From: Babylonia areolata
Taxonomy: Eukaryota > Mollusca > Gastropoda > Neogastropoda > Buccinidae
NCBI RefSeq assembly: GCF_041734735.1
Contig: NC_134878.1
Location: 40,102,329 to 40,166,328 of the forward strand
Length of the DNA: 64,000 nucleotides
Direction: 5' to 3'
Part shown: in pieces, positions 10,085-21,100 of the stretch
Position numbering within the stretch: the first letter of the stretch is position 1
How the letters are laid out: every line of letters begins with the position of its first letter
Position numbers and translations under genes: made by a program
The notes under the pieces: generated by a model
What the model was told of the DNA's origin: nothing
The model's database searches: none
What the model saw: only the letters and a program-made list of their open reading frames with translations

Positions 10085-10399
10085 TCATTTGCAGTTTTGA
10101 ACTGAGAATTTCCAAGAGTATGTTTCATTTTTATCAGTTTTTTTGTAGCACTTGAGACAAATGCATGTGGGATGTTTGCCCTCTTCATCATTCGAAACAT
10201 CTAGGCTGAAAAAACGAAACAGTTCAGAAGAATACTTGGCACAAAGTCTTGCATTCAACCCCTTATCTTTAACTCTTCTGAGAACCCGCTCACCACACAC
10301 ACGACACATATTATCCAAACATCTCAAGTGTTCACTGAAGGTGTGTTGTCCAGTCAGCAAAGCTGCCGCTACCGCACCAGATTCCATTTTTGTCGGCAC
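10085..10399 (-). CDS. RAG1-like transposase, N-terminal zinc region
   Basis: This is the N-terminus of a transposase-like protein. From Met at 10399 (an alternative at 10387) it reads to CRVCGERVLRRV (residues 32-43), then FFSLDVSNDEEGKHPTCIC and LKCYKK (residues 63-87). This order, C-x2-C, a hydrophobic-DV-acidic segment, HPT, then C-x2-C, closely parallels the non-core region of vertebrate RAG1 (CRICG ... RIDV ... HPTEFCHNC). The frame then breaks at a 7-T run (10138-10144). The continuation in the next frame, down to about 9960, contains QCKTCSFHH, matching the next RAG1 zinc pair (SCDICN). N-RAG-TP elements of the sea slug Aplysia, as I recall them, have such an N-terminus. Confidence 0.7.
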   Translation of the reverse strand: MPTKMESGAVAAALLTGQHTFSEHLRCLDNMCRVCGERVLRRVKDKGLNARLCAKYSSELFRFFSLDVSNDEEGKHPTCICLKCYKKTDKNETYSWKFSVQNCK

Positions 10400-10714
10400 T
10401 CACACACACGCACTTAGGTCAAACAACTGGATGTAACACAAAAACGCGGACAGTGTCTGGTAAATCACACGACACACTTAAAGTTCACATTCGCTGGAAT
10501 CATGCACACAAAAATGACAGCAAACAAAAGTTACTGTGCACGAATATGATGAAATGAAAATCACTTAAACAATACACCTTTCTCTGCTGGAAACATAGGC
10601 ACAAAGAGCGCGGCGCGCGCTCCCCTTTCCCCCCCCTCCCATCCCAGTGGAATCTAGGTCAGCAGCAGTGCTCCTGACCGCTCACTGAACTCTGGAACTA
10701 AATAGCTCTGCTGG
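10400..10714. other. Flank of the RAG1-like transposon, termini not found
   Basis: Sequence upstream of the transposase start ends in a GC-rich patch at 10600-10650. I looked for a terminal inverted repeat partner near 6416-7600 and could not find a convincing one, so the ends of the element are undefined. Confidence 0.4.
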
Positions 10715-10920
10715 AAGTGAAGTGGCACAGCCGTGGGAGATATTACTTTCAATTCTAACATCTGGGTTAGTCTTGACTCTGAACAAACTGATAAAGGTTG
10801 TTTCCCTTACCAAGCATGCCAGCACAAATGAACTTTCAATGTAAATAAATATCATCTGTCTTTTCTCAACATTGGCTCTACTGTTGATGACACTGAAGAT
10901 CTTGTGATCGTTACAAGGTG
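10715..10920. repeat. Interspersed repeat B, copy 1
   Basis: It shares a diverged sequence with 26755-26895 plus 27262-27305: words such as tctgaac, ggttgtttccctta, gtaaata and ggctcta followed by tgttga occur in the same order. The second copy is split by a SINE. No coding content. Confidence 0.6.
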
Positions 10921-11193
10921 GTAGATGTGGGATACTGAAGAACAAGCAATACACCAACAGTGAACTCTGGTAGGATCATTTCTTCTATCTTTATTGCAAT
11001 TTTCATTGGCATTGTTCCAGGCAACAGAGGCTGTGATAAGCAGAGAGGCGCTACAAAAGGCCATAGAAACAGCAGATCTGGTTCTGCCAGTGCAAATGGA
11101 AGAGGATTTCCAAGCTGTTGAAGATGTGAAAGATCACACAACAATTACATTTGCAGGGGAGCAAGCAGAGTGACCTCCTGAAGCCTTAATTTT

Positions 11194-11265
11194 TTTCTGC
11201 CCAGACTGAAGCCTGAAAATTATCCTGAAAATATTTTCTGCCCGGACTGAAGCCTGAAAATATTA
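11194..11265. repeat. Two-copy 41-bp direct repeat
   Basis: The block tttctgccc(a/g)gactgaagcc occurs at 11194 and 11235, followed by tgaaaat. It is a simple local duplication. Confidence 0.75.
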
Positions 11266-12271
11266 TGCATGCTCAGCAAAACAGAGCATCAAGCTTGAAC
11301 ACAATTACCGTACTATCATATTTTCCAAAGACTGTTATTTGGGGGAGAATAATGGTGAATTCTGGGAAAATCAAGCAGACAAAATACGAGGGATTTTTAC
11401 CTATAAACACTAAAACATAATTTCAAAGAACAAGATCTGGATCATGAAGAACATGTTGTAGAATTTGTTCATTTTTCAGCATGTAGTCATAGCAGTCATG
11501 GCAAACAAACTGTGAACTCTATTGAAGAAGAAGGAAAGGAAGAATTCTTTTTAGGCTACATTGGCAAAGATGAATCTCCCTGGCTCACTACATGCATATC
11601 AATTACAGATGTGCAGTTTTCAAACTTGTCAACTGGAGTGGTTGTGTTGATTATATCAGTCCAAAATTTCAGGAAATTCAAACCACAACCATAGTTAGTT
11701 CCAACTATGGCTGTTCTTCGCAGTCCAGGTGGTTTAACTGACTGTGGTCTGTTTGAAACTGAAGTCATGGTTCATGATAAAAAGTACCCACTAAAAATCT
11801 ATAAAGTAAGACAGATAACTTGCTAAGGTGAGAAGCATTGCAAGAACAGGACTTGTCATTGATCCTTTAGGTGACTTGAATGAATTGCCAGTAAAAATTG
11901 CTTTCAAAGACTATGCTGAACCTTACTGTCTACAAATGGCAAGAAAATTTCCAGTTCCACTGGTTGACAAAGTCAAGAAAGAGTCTGAAAAAAAAAAGGA
12001 AATAGGCATAATTGAAGAGATCACTGAGGCCAGAAATTGGTGCAGTCCAATGGCTCCAGTCTTGAAGAAGAAAACAAATTCAGTCAGTATCTGCTCTGAC
12101 TTCAAAAGGTTAAACATGGCCATCAAGAGAGAACTCTATATGATTCCTGTAATGGAGAACACACTTCACAAGCTTGAAGGTTCAGTCGATAATGCAAGGT
12201 CTAGATTTTGGCAGATTCAATGTGATCCTTCGACAGCCAAACTCACAGCCTTCATCACAATGGGTTGGTAC

Positions 12272-12466
12272 TGAAGCAGCACACGGACGCCGGACAACGT
12301 TTAAAACATTTAATAACAAAACTAAAACATTCTCAAATCAACTTCGCTAACAGTCGTTGAACAACGTGGTCATAGCAACGCTTCCGGTATCAAATACAAT
12401 TGACTAAAAACCCAAATCGCATGCGACGTTATGTCATTAGGTAAGTCGCATTAGGTAAGTGCTACA
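12272..12466 (-). repeat. 3' LTR of the Gypsy element
   Basis: 195 bp, tg...ca ends, nearly identical to 16687-16882. On the internal side lies a purine-rich tract (minus strand), the expected polypurine primer site. Confidence 0.93.
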
Positions 12467-15400
12467 GGGCTCCCCCCAGAACGGCGCACTGCGTTGAATG
12501 CAAACGTACCAAAATAAAACAAGTAATATAATGGATAGACTCGCTAACAACTGTCCAATATCATTTGGAAAGTATAAGCTTGGTTGAGTCTTTGAGGTAT
12601 CATTAATAAGGGGAACAAGAAAATGTCTGTTCGACCTGTTCTATGTTGTAATGTTCAGACTCGGCTGAGTCGGTAAAATGTTCGATATTTCTTTGGCTTC
12701 TGCACCAGTCTTCCTGTGCGAGTTGTAACTTGTGGTGCCGGAGCATCTGACAAAGGATACTGGGTAGGTGCTGGAATGTTGCCTTGTGCATCATCAGATC
12801 TGGTAGCGCGATCAGATCCGGCAGCATCACCCGTTTTGGCAGTGCGATCTTCCTGAGGAGCATGAGGGTCCTGTGGTTCAGACACACAGGAATCCTGATT
12901 GGTTTTGGGAAAAGTTTGTGGGGAATAAGCAGGCTTGAGTCGATCCAGTGACACGCGAACAGCCTTTCCATCTTTGAAAATGTCAAAGTGTTTTTCAGCA
13001 CGGGTCAATACAGGGAAAGGTCCATCGTAAGGTCTCACTAATGGGCCCTTGTGTGCGTCATGTCGAAGGTACACCTGATCCGCTGACTGCAAGTTTTTGG
13101 GAATGTACGACGCTGATGATCCATGGTGGGAAGGGGGGGAAGGGGAAAGTTTTCTAAGTTTTTCTTGCAGTTCTTGGACGAAAGTACTGGAAGGGAACAC
13201 TTTGTCTGCACATGGGGGTGGAAGGAAATCGCCAGGCACTCGGAGGTTTGTGCCATAAGTGAAGAGAACAGGAGCAGCATCAAGATCTTCTTTCCACGTT
13301 GTCCGGATGCCAAGCATCACGATCGGTAGTTCATCCATCCAGCGTGGTCCATTGAGGCGAGCTTTGAGAGCAGCTTTGAGGCTGCGATGAAACCTTTCCA
13401 CCATGCCGTTGGCCTGGGGGTGGTATGCTGTGATAGTTTGGGGTTTAATTCCGAGCACCCATATTCAGCTCTCGCCACAGCGCACTGGTGAACTGACGGC
13501 CTTGGTCTGAAGTAATTGTGTTTGGGACCCCGAATCGCGCGATCCAAGTACGCAATAAGGCTTTGGCACAGGTAACAGCTTCTGCGTTGGGGAGAGGGAT
13601 AGCTTCTGGCCATCTTGTGAATCTGTCCACAATGGTAAGCAGATAATTGCAGTCTTCTGATGAAGGGAGGGGTCCCACAAGGTCCACGTGTATGTCACCA
13701 AAGCGTCTATCAGGGGGGTCAAAAGAGGACAGTGGAGTTTTGGTATGGCGGCCAATTTTGCTAGCCTGACATTCATGACAAGCCCTGACCATGTTCTTCA
13801 CATCCTTTTTGAGTCCGGGCCAGATGTAGCGTGCTGAGATAGCGCGGGTGGTGGCCAGTAGAAACATCACACAGAATTTGGGTGCCATCCAGAGTGATGT
13901 CCTTTAGTTGTAGAGATCCTGGTTTGGAGCGTAAGTCTGCAACGTTGGGATCGGTTTGCTGTGCCACTGCCATTTGAGCAAGATCTACAGCAGGGATTGA
14001 TGATGTGCTAGCAATCAGTGGCTCCTGGTCAGGCACAGGTGCCCTGGAGAGTGTATCAGGTACAATGTTGTCTGACCCACTGATGTGTCTGATGTCAGTT
14101 GTGAACTCGGCTATGTAGCAAAGCTGACGTTCTTGGCGAGGGGATCTGTCAGTGTTGCTTGTCAGGGCATGAGTTAGTGGTTTATGGCCTGTGAACACCG
14201 TAAATGTTTTTCCTTCCAGGAAGTAGCGGAAATGCTGGATTGCACTGTAGATGGCCAACAGTTCACGGTCAAACGTTGAGTAACGTTGTTGGGTTGGTGT
14301 GAGCTTCCTTGAGAAGAATGCAATGGGTTTCCAGGCACCATTCTGCTGTTGTGACAGTTCGGCTCCTATGGCAGTGTCTGATGCATCCACCGAAAGTTTT
14401 GTTTCAGATTGTGGGTCGGGGTGATGAAGCATAACAACAGAAGCCAGTGCTGATTTGGCCTCCTGGAATGCAGCTTGACATTCAGGTGTCCATGTGAATT
14501 TCTTGGGTTTACCTTTGAGAGCCTCAGTCAGAGGTGCAAGGCGCTTTGCAATGCCTGGAAGAAATCTGTGGTAGAAATTCATCATTCCTAGAAAACGTTC
14601 AAGAGCTTTCTTATCAGAAGGTGTGGGAAGATCGACAATTGCGCTAACTTTTTCTGGCAGGGGTTCAATCCCGGCTGCTGAGACTAAATGTCCAAGGAAA
14701 TGCAGGGAAGATTGACCAAAAAACGCATTTCTTGATATTGACCACTAAACCGTTGGAGGTGAGTAGGCTGAAAATGGTGCGTAGATCGGCCTCATGTTGT
14801 TCGGGTGAATCACTTGCAACAAGAATGTCATCGAGATACACAAAACAGCAATCTAGGTCCTTCAAAACACCATCCATGAGGCGTTGAAACGCCTGAGCTG
14901 CATTTTTCAGACCGAACGGCATTTTCAGAAACTCATACAGGCCGAATGGGGTGATGACTGCTGTTTTTGGAATATCCTGTGGTGCAACTGGGATTTGGTT
15001 GTAGCCGCGAACAAGGTCAATTTTGGAAAAAAATATTTTTCCAGCAAGGTTGGCATTCAGGTCCTGGATGTGGGGAAGGGGGGTAGCGGTCATCTCTAGT
15101 TATATCATTGAGTCGACGATAATCTCCGCAGGGACGCCAGCAGCCATTGCTTTTCTTCACCATGTGCAGTGGTGATGACCAAGGGGAAGATGAACGGCGG
15201 ACGATACCTAGGTGCTCCATTTCATCAAACTCTGCCTTAGCAGCTGTCAATTTCTCATGGTCGAGGCGACGTGCACGTGCATGCACAGGGGAACCAGTAG
15301 TGGGGATGTAGTGGAGTACACCATGCTTGTTTTCTGTGAAGGAAGGTACTAGGAGTTCAGGAAAATCCTCTACAATTGCTTCGTAGCGGGAATGAATCTT

Positions 15401-16686
15401 GTGTATGCCTCTTCCTGCTTGCGAGCGTGCCAGTCGTCCAGGAATCACCAGATCTCCATCCAGGGACACCAGACGTCTGTTGGTAAGATCAATAGCCAGT
15501 CTTTGGGTAGCAAAAAAGTCTGCGCCTAGGATTGGCTGAGTCACATCTGCGATCCAAAGCTTTTGAACAAACGATGCGCCCTGGCCTAATTGTAATGGGA
15601 TATTCCTTTTTCCATAAGTAGGAATGGCTGAGCCGTTGGCAGCAATCAAACTGGGTCCTCGAGTCTTTTTGCGTTCTGCGACACTTGCAGGGAAAACAGA
15701 TTCCTCAGCCCCCGTGTCAACCAGAAAACTGCGTCCTGACAAAACATCTGCTACCATGATTGTGTTAATGTTGACTGAGGTAGCTGTTGAAAAGTCCTGA
15801 GATTCGGTGGAGCTAATGTTAGCAGCCTGTTTTTGATCTCTTTTCCACTTAGGTTGTTGTGGGGCCATTGCACAGGGTCGTCCACCAACCTTGTTTTCGC
15901 AGCGTCTCGCTTCAGTTCCGAATCGTGCGTGGTACTTGCACAAAGTGAAAGGATTTGAAGCAGCAGTGCTAGAATAATTCTTTGGTGGTCGATTAGATGT
16001 AGCTGCCACAAATGCAGGAGTTGGAAGATCCACTTCCAAAATGTGGTCAGCCTTTTCGGCCAGAACCTCAAGATCTTCGTTTGGAGACTGGGCAAGAATC
16101 TTCGGACTTCTGGTGGCAGTTGATTCAGAAAAAGAGCTCTGAAGAGAGTCTCTGGGTTGGAATTCATCGTTTGCATGTACTGTAATAATTCTGCCGGTCG
16201 TTTGTCTCCCAGACCTTGCATTTGCAGAAGGGCAGTATCTTTCTGTAGTTGTGTGGATTCAAAAGCTTTGAGTAGAGCCCGCCTTGAGTGTTTCATACTT
16301 TTGGGTGTCTGGGGGGCGTTCAATTACCGCTTGTACGCGCCTGGATGTATCTGAGTCGAGAAGTTGTACCACATAATGAAATTTTGTCAAATCATTCGTG
16401 ATGGGAGGTGTGTGGGTAGCAAAAACAGCTTCCAAACGAAGAAACATGCTGATGCATTGGTTGTCCAAAAGGGGGGTGCTTTGAAGGCGACAGCTGCCAC
16501 AAGTGGTTGAGGAGGAAATTTTTTCTGTCTGAGATAAAGTATGTTGCCGGATGGCGTCTGCAAGTTGTGTAATTGCTTCTGTTGTCATCGACATGATTGT
16601 AATTTGTATGAGTTTGTGAGTATACGAGTGGTCGTAGCTGGTATTAGCTGGTCACTATTAGATTCTACTCACGTCGGGGTCACCAA

Positions 16687-16882
16687 TGAAGCAGCACACG
16701 GACGCCGGACAACGTATAAAACATTTAATAACAAAACTAAACATTCTCAAATCAACTTCGCTAAAAACAGTCGTTGAACAACGTGGTCATAGCAACGCTT
16801 CCGGTATCAAATACAATTGACTAAAAACCCAATCGCATGCGACGTTATGTCATTAGGTAAGTCGCATTAGGTAAGTGCTACA
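16687..16882 (-). repeat. 5' LTR of the Gypsy element
   Basis: 196 bp, tg...ca ends. The two LTRs differ by about one substitution and a few one-to-three-base length changes. The primer binding site abuts its internal edge. Confidence 0.93.
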
Positions 16883-17066
16883 GTACAATAGATTGCCATC
16901 TGGTATCAGTTCATCTCCAATCACATTTTACATGATGATGCATGATGATGAAAGTGTTATTTGTTCTTTGCTGACATTCTGGTAAACAGCCAGAAAGAAA
17001 GACCATGCTGGAGATTTGGACAGAGTCATGAAGAAAGGAACAGGAGTCAACTTGAAACTCAACAAA

Positions 17067-17140
17067 CAACAAGAGAGGCATGGCCTCCAACACTGACTTG
17101 TGATACACACTTCAAAAAGATTAAAAAAAAAATCAATCAA
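17067..17140 (+). repeat. Short interspersed repeat C, copy 1
   Basis: The motif aacaagagaggca-ggcct, then a cacttgtgatacac-like core and an A-rich end, recurs at 57731-57790 (+) and in reverse at 35775-35860. It may be the 3' part of a SINE. Confidence 0.55.
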
Positions 17141-17394
17141 GCAGACGCTGCCATCGCCTCAAGCACACGGCAGCAAGTAGCCGTTTCTCAAGATCTGCAG
17201 ACATCCATTGTCGATAGGCTTAGTCAGGGATGAGACTGAGACATTCTGTTTCTGTCTGAAACAGCTCCATTCCCTCTAAAATTATACATGATACTTTTAA
17301 TCTGACACTTTCTAAACCTTCTTTTAGTCTGATTTCAGATTATAGTCTGAAGAATCTCATGTTTGTTAGTTACACTCAGAAACTATGACATGAT

Positions 17395-18110
17395 CCTTTC
17401 AATTTCTCTTTTATGTACATTCTAGTTTTATCAGTATCCACTTAAAAATATTTATATGCACTAAACACTTTGATGATGTATTTCTTTCTTCTTTGCTGCT
17501 CCTCACATCTAGAACAATATTTCCCATCATATCCATGCATCTGATTCTATTTCTGCTTTTTGCTCATCACTAAAAACTCATCTTTTTAAAACCTATTTAT
17601 AAGCACTCAGCTTCCTTGTTCTCCAACACCACCCATGTCAGCTCACTTTGGATGTATGAAGAGTGGGAAAGAGAGAATGTGTAGAGGGGGGGGGGGAGTG
17701 GGGGAGTTAGAAAGAGTGGTCATGAATGGTTTATGTAACTTGTAATATTTTTCTTTCATGGAAAGCGCCCTGAGCTCTCAGAGAGAAAGGGTGCTATATA
17801 AATGTACAATATTATTAATTAGCGAACAAGAAAAACGAGGTCATGCCATCTTCTTACCAAGAATAGCTTACATTCTGGAAACTTGAAGCAGTAACAAGAT
17901 ATTTCGGATTCTGAATGAGCCTCAGCAAAATAAACCGTTAATGATACGGGAAATATGGCTTAATTCTGGAGACTTACCTTTTATGGGTATGACTGAAGAT
18001 TTTCTTGCCAATAATATTTAAACAGATTTGGTATTGGCAGACAGTATTTTTCAGATGCAATCGCAATGTTAAATTTTTTACTTTTGGGCAAAATTTCAAA
18101 ACACACACCA
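17395..18110 (+). repeat. Interspersed repeat A, copy 1, interrupted
   Basis: Segments 17395-17480 and 17823-18110 align in order with 39205-39650 (tcaatttctctttta, tcagtatccac, gcgaacaagaaaaa, ttggtattggcag). Between them lies a LINE 3' end. The right edge fades into the poor-quality block. Other copies are at 58205-58260 and around the piggyBac at 59321-61025. Confidence 0.6.
17500..17822 (+). mobile_element. LINE 3' end (CR1/L2-like)
   Basis: Translation near 17560-17600 gives LKTHLFKTYL, a frequent C-terminus of CR1/L2-type ORF2. The 3' UTR that follows ends ggaaagcgccctgagctctc, then gggtgctatataaatgta and attatta, the usual end of such LINEs. It is a 5'-truncated copy inside repeat A. 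Confidence 0.6.
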
Positions 18111-21100
18111 AAAACCGAACACGGGGGTTTTAAAAATAGATTCACTTTGCTTAAAAAAAGAAAGTAAAAAATGTGAAATAAAAAATAATCAAGTTTCGGG
18201 GTCACTTTATCCCCAAAAACCCAGATCCAGCAAATGTCAGGAAATTTTCGAAAAAACCCGCCCAAACCCAATATAACGAACTTCAAGGGAACCGGGGAGG
18301 GGAAAATTTATTTTGGGAAAATACATTCCCAATCATTCCACCCCCTTCCCACCCAATTTTTGGGTTTTTGTAAAAATGGACCAAAAAAGGGAAAAATTTT
18401 GCAGCCCCAAGGGTTTGGGTCATTCAAAAACGGGCAAAGCCCGAAAAGAAAAACCAACGCCCCCAAAACCCCTTAAAGCCCAACAGACAGGGCAGATGCA
18501 TTTTCACAGGGCTTGGGTGGTTTTTCCCCAAACGATTTTAAAGATGGATTGAGGCTGTCACTTTGTTCAACAATCCCAAATCAATTAAAATGCAAGTCTG
18601 TAAAGTTCGGTCTAAAATCTCCCAATTTTTACTCCAGCTTAAACCCTCTGCGGCTTTTACAATGATGCGGCCCCATGTGAGGTTTTAAGGGACCCCGGGA
18701 TTTATCCGTTCTGTCAAATTCTTAGGGGCCCTTCAACTCCCCAAAATCATTTTTTCGCCCATAAATTTTTTGGGGATGAGCTTCGGGAATAGTGTGCAAC
18801 TGTTCACTTTTAAAAAAAATAAAAATCTGCACACTTTAAAGGGCTTCAGTCAGAAATTCGGGTTTACTTTCCTCAAGCTTTCACCCTCACTGCCGAAAAC
18901 GCGACTTTTAATGCTATGTTTTGCAGTCTTCAAATTGAAGGCGATGACCTAGCCGCGACAGGGGAAGCGACAAACCAGCAGCGACCTCCACCTCATGTTC
19001 ATAAAAGTGAAAGCAAGGCTGAAGTCAGTGACAAGATGGCGGAGGAAGCTGTGCTGGTTCTCTTAAAACCTCGGACATTGAAGACGAAGATTTCAAGGGA
19101 AATTCAGTGGGGGGGCCCGGGATGAAAAAGGGTTTAAATGTGACAAACCCCAAAAAATTATGGATCTTTTTTTTCTTGTGTTTTTTTTATTATTTTTTTG
19201 GGGCCACAAGCAGTATTTTCATTTCCTTTTTTTTGTGTTTTTCCTGCTTGTTTTTTTTCAAAACCTACAAAAATTGACGGGCTTTTCTGTATATCAGTAG
19301 GGTTTTCCCGGTCCCGGAAATAAGTGGTTTAAGCCGGGTTTTGGTTTGGGTGTATGATAAAGTTAAATTTTTTCCAAAATTTAGGGGGGTGCAGCTTATA
19401 TACCATTGCGCCAATGGCCGGAACTTTAGGGTTTAAATTAGTTGAAAAAAATTTTTTGGCAGCTGTTTGGGCATGAAAAAAACCCAACAGAAAACTCACA
19501 GGAAACCACTGCCTTCATGCTTAAAAACCAACCATAAGAAAGAAGCATCCCCAGGGGAAATTCCCATCAGGTGCCAACACTTTTGTTTTTTTTTAAATGC
19601 CATTCAGTGTGGAACCCGTCTACTCCTGGGGAAAAAACTTTCCCGTTTTTGGCTGATGGCCTTCAAAAAGGGCCTCAAAAATAAAAAAATGCAAAAGAAG
19701 CCATCAGATGAAAGGAGACACAGAAAGCCATTTTAATTTCCCTGTAAAAATTTTTTGGAAGCCCAAAACAAATGCCTGAAAAAATCGATGCAGAAACTCA
19801 CAAGAACCCCCTTTTCAAAAAAGTTTCCGCAAAAAACACAAAAGGGGGGCCCAATTTAACCTTGCTGATGTAGAAATCTTCAAATTGTTTGTTTGGGAAG
19901 GGAATTCAGTAAACTTGAAGGTTTACATTTGAATCATATTATCTTTCCCAAAAGGGGCCCCGGGAGATGCCCATTTTGTAAAGGGAAAACCCAAAAGGGC
20001 CCAACCGGGCCCTTAAATAAATGCAAGGAAAGAAAGAGCAAATTCATCATAGGGTTTGGCCCCCAACATCAACAATTCCTTTAAAACAAGCAGTTGTTTT
20101 TTGGGAGATGTGAAAAAAAAAAACCACTTGTTACAATGACACAGCTTAAATCTCCTTTTAAATTAAATTTTCTGCAGGTATCACAATTTCAAGGGACACA
20201 ATACTTAGCCCCCGCAAGACATTTCTCAAGATACCTTGAAACAGGACAATTCCCCAGTACCCACCACAATTTAGCTATGGTTGGCAGACTGAAAAAAATC
20301 CCTTTTCCCATGGTATTCCAGAACCCCCTTGTAAACAGACAATGGAAAACATCTTTTTTTGAATTTAAACAAATTTGCTGAAAAAGGGCTTTTTGATCCC
20401 ATCCCCACCCAGCCCTCATCTCCTCCGTAAAAGGGAAAGGCCCAGTGAGCCCCCGGGACAAAGAAGAAAATTCTGTGTCAGAGGGGCCCCCAAAACCGGT
20501 ACTTCTGACATACCCTTCAACCCCAAAACACCATACAGCAAAAACCCCTTTTGTAGGGAAGGAACATCAGAAAAAATCTAAAAACACTTCCTTCTAATCT
20601 CAACCCCCAGATAGAACACGGGCATCAGCTGAGTCCGGGGACAGCAAAAAAAGAAGTACTATCAAAAAAAATTTAAATAAAAATGATGAACGCCAGTTTC
20701 AGTACGCCGGGAAACATTTTTAAATATACAAAATTTGGGACCCTGAGAGCCCGGGGGAAGAACCCAGCAATCTTTCAGAGAGAAGATCACTTCAAAATTT
20801 ATCTAACCCCGCCACCCAAGAGACAGTACCAAAGAAACAAACATCCCCCTGAAACTCACAGAAACATTTCGGGATTGCACCCCAAATAAAATTTCCCAAA
20901 CTTAGCCCTACAACTGTGGTATGGATTTCCCCGTCGGCCCCCAAACAGATGAGTTGGCCCCGGCGGGCTTATCTGTGGGTGTTTGTTCATAGGGGAAAGA
21001 AGGGCCCATTCGGGATCGCACATTTCCCAACAGGGTTGGGGGGGAAAAAACGTCTCCAAATTTGAGCCCTGCCCCTTTTCGCCCCTGTTCTCCATAATAG

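Larger units (their letters stand above)
12272..16882 (-). mobile_element. Ty3/Gypsy LTR retrotransposon with both LTRs, broken
   Basis: A 4.6-kb element on the minus strand, flanked by a 4-bp duplication gtac (12268-12271 and 16883-16886). Parts in transcription order: 5' LTR, a primer binding site beside it (tggtgaccccgacgtga), gag (about 15.9-16.6 kb), aspartic protease with a DTG motif (about 15.7 kb), reverse transcriptase with YLDD (about 14.7-15.3 kb), RNase H (about 14.0-14.5 kb), integrase (about 12.7-13.9 kb), a purine tract (ggggggag) and the 3' LTR. The reading frame is interrupted about half a dozen times. The near-identical LTRs suggest a recent insertion. Confidence 0.92.
11480..17066 (+). 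mobile_element. Old Ty3/Gypsy-type pol fossil, split by a younger element
   Basis: A broken LTR-retroelement remnant. Left of the inserted element are a protease-like region (about 11590-11800) and part of a Ty3/Gypsy reverse transcriptase (about 11830-12267). To the right (16887-17066) the relic resumes. It is in plus orientation and carries several breaks; no LTR was recognised. The nested younger element (12272-16882) shows that this one is the older of the two. Confidence 0.7.

Noticed and set aside
6416-10650. Terminal inverted repeats for the RAG1-like transposon
   Set aside because: GC-rich patches on both sides looked promising but no consistent pairing or RSS-like heptamer was found.
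19893-20084. Possible piggyBac C-terminal zinc ribbon (RCPFCKGKTQK)
   Set aside because: One C-x2-C word in a poor-quality block; no transposase motif could be followed on either side.
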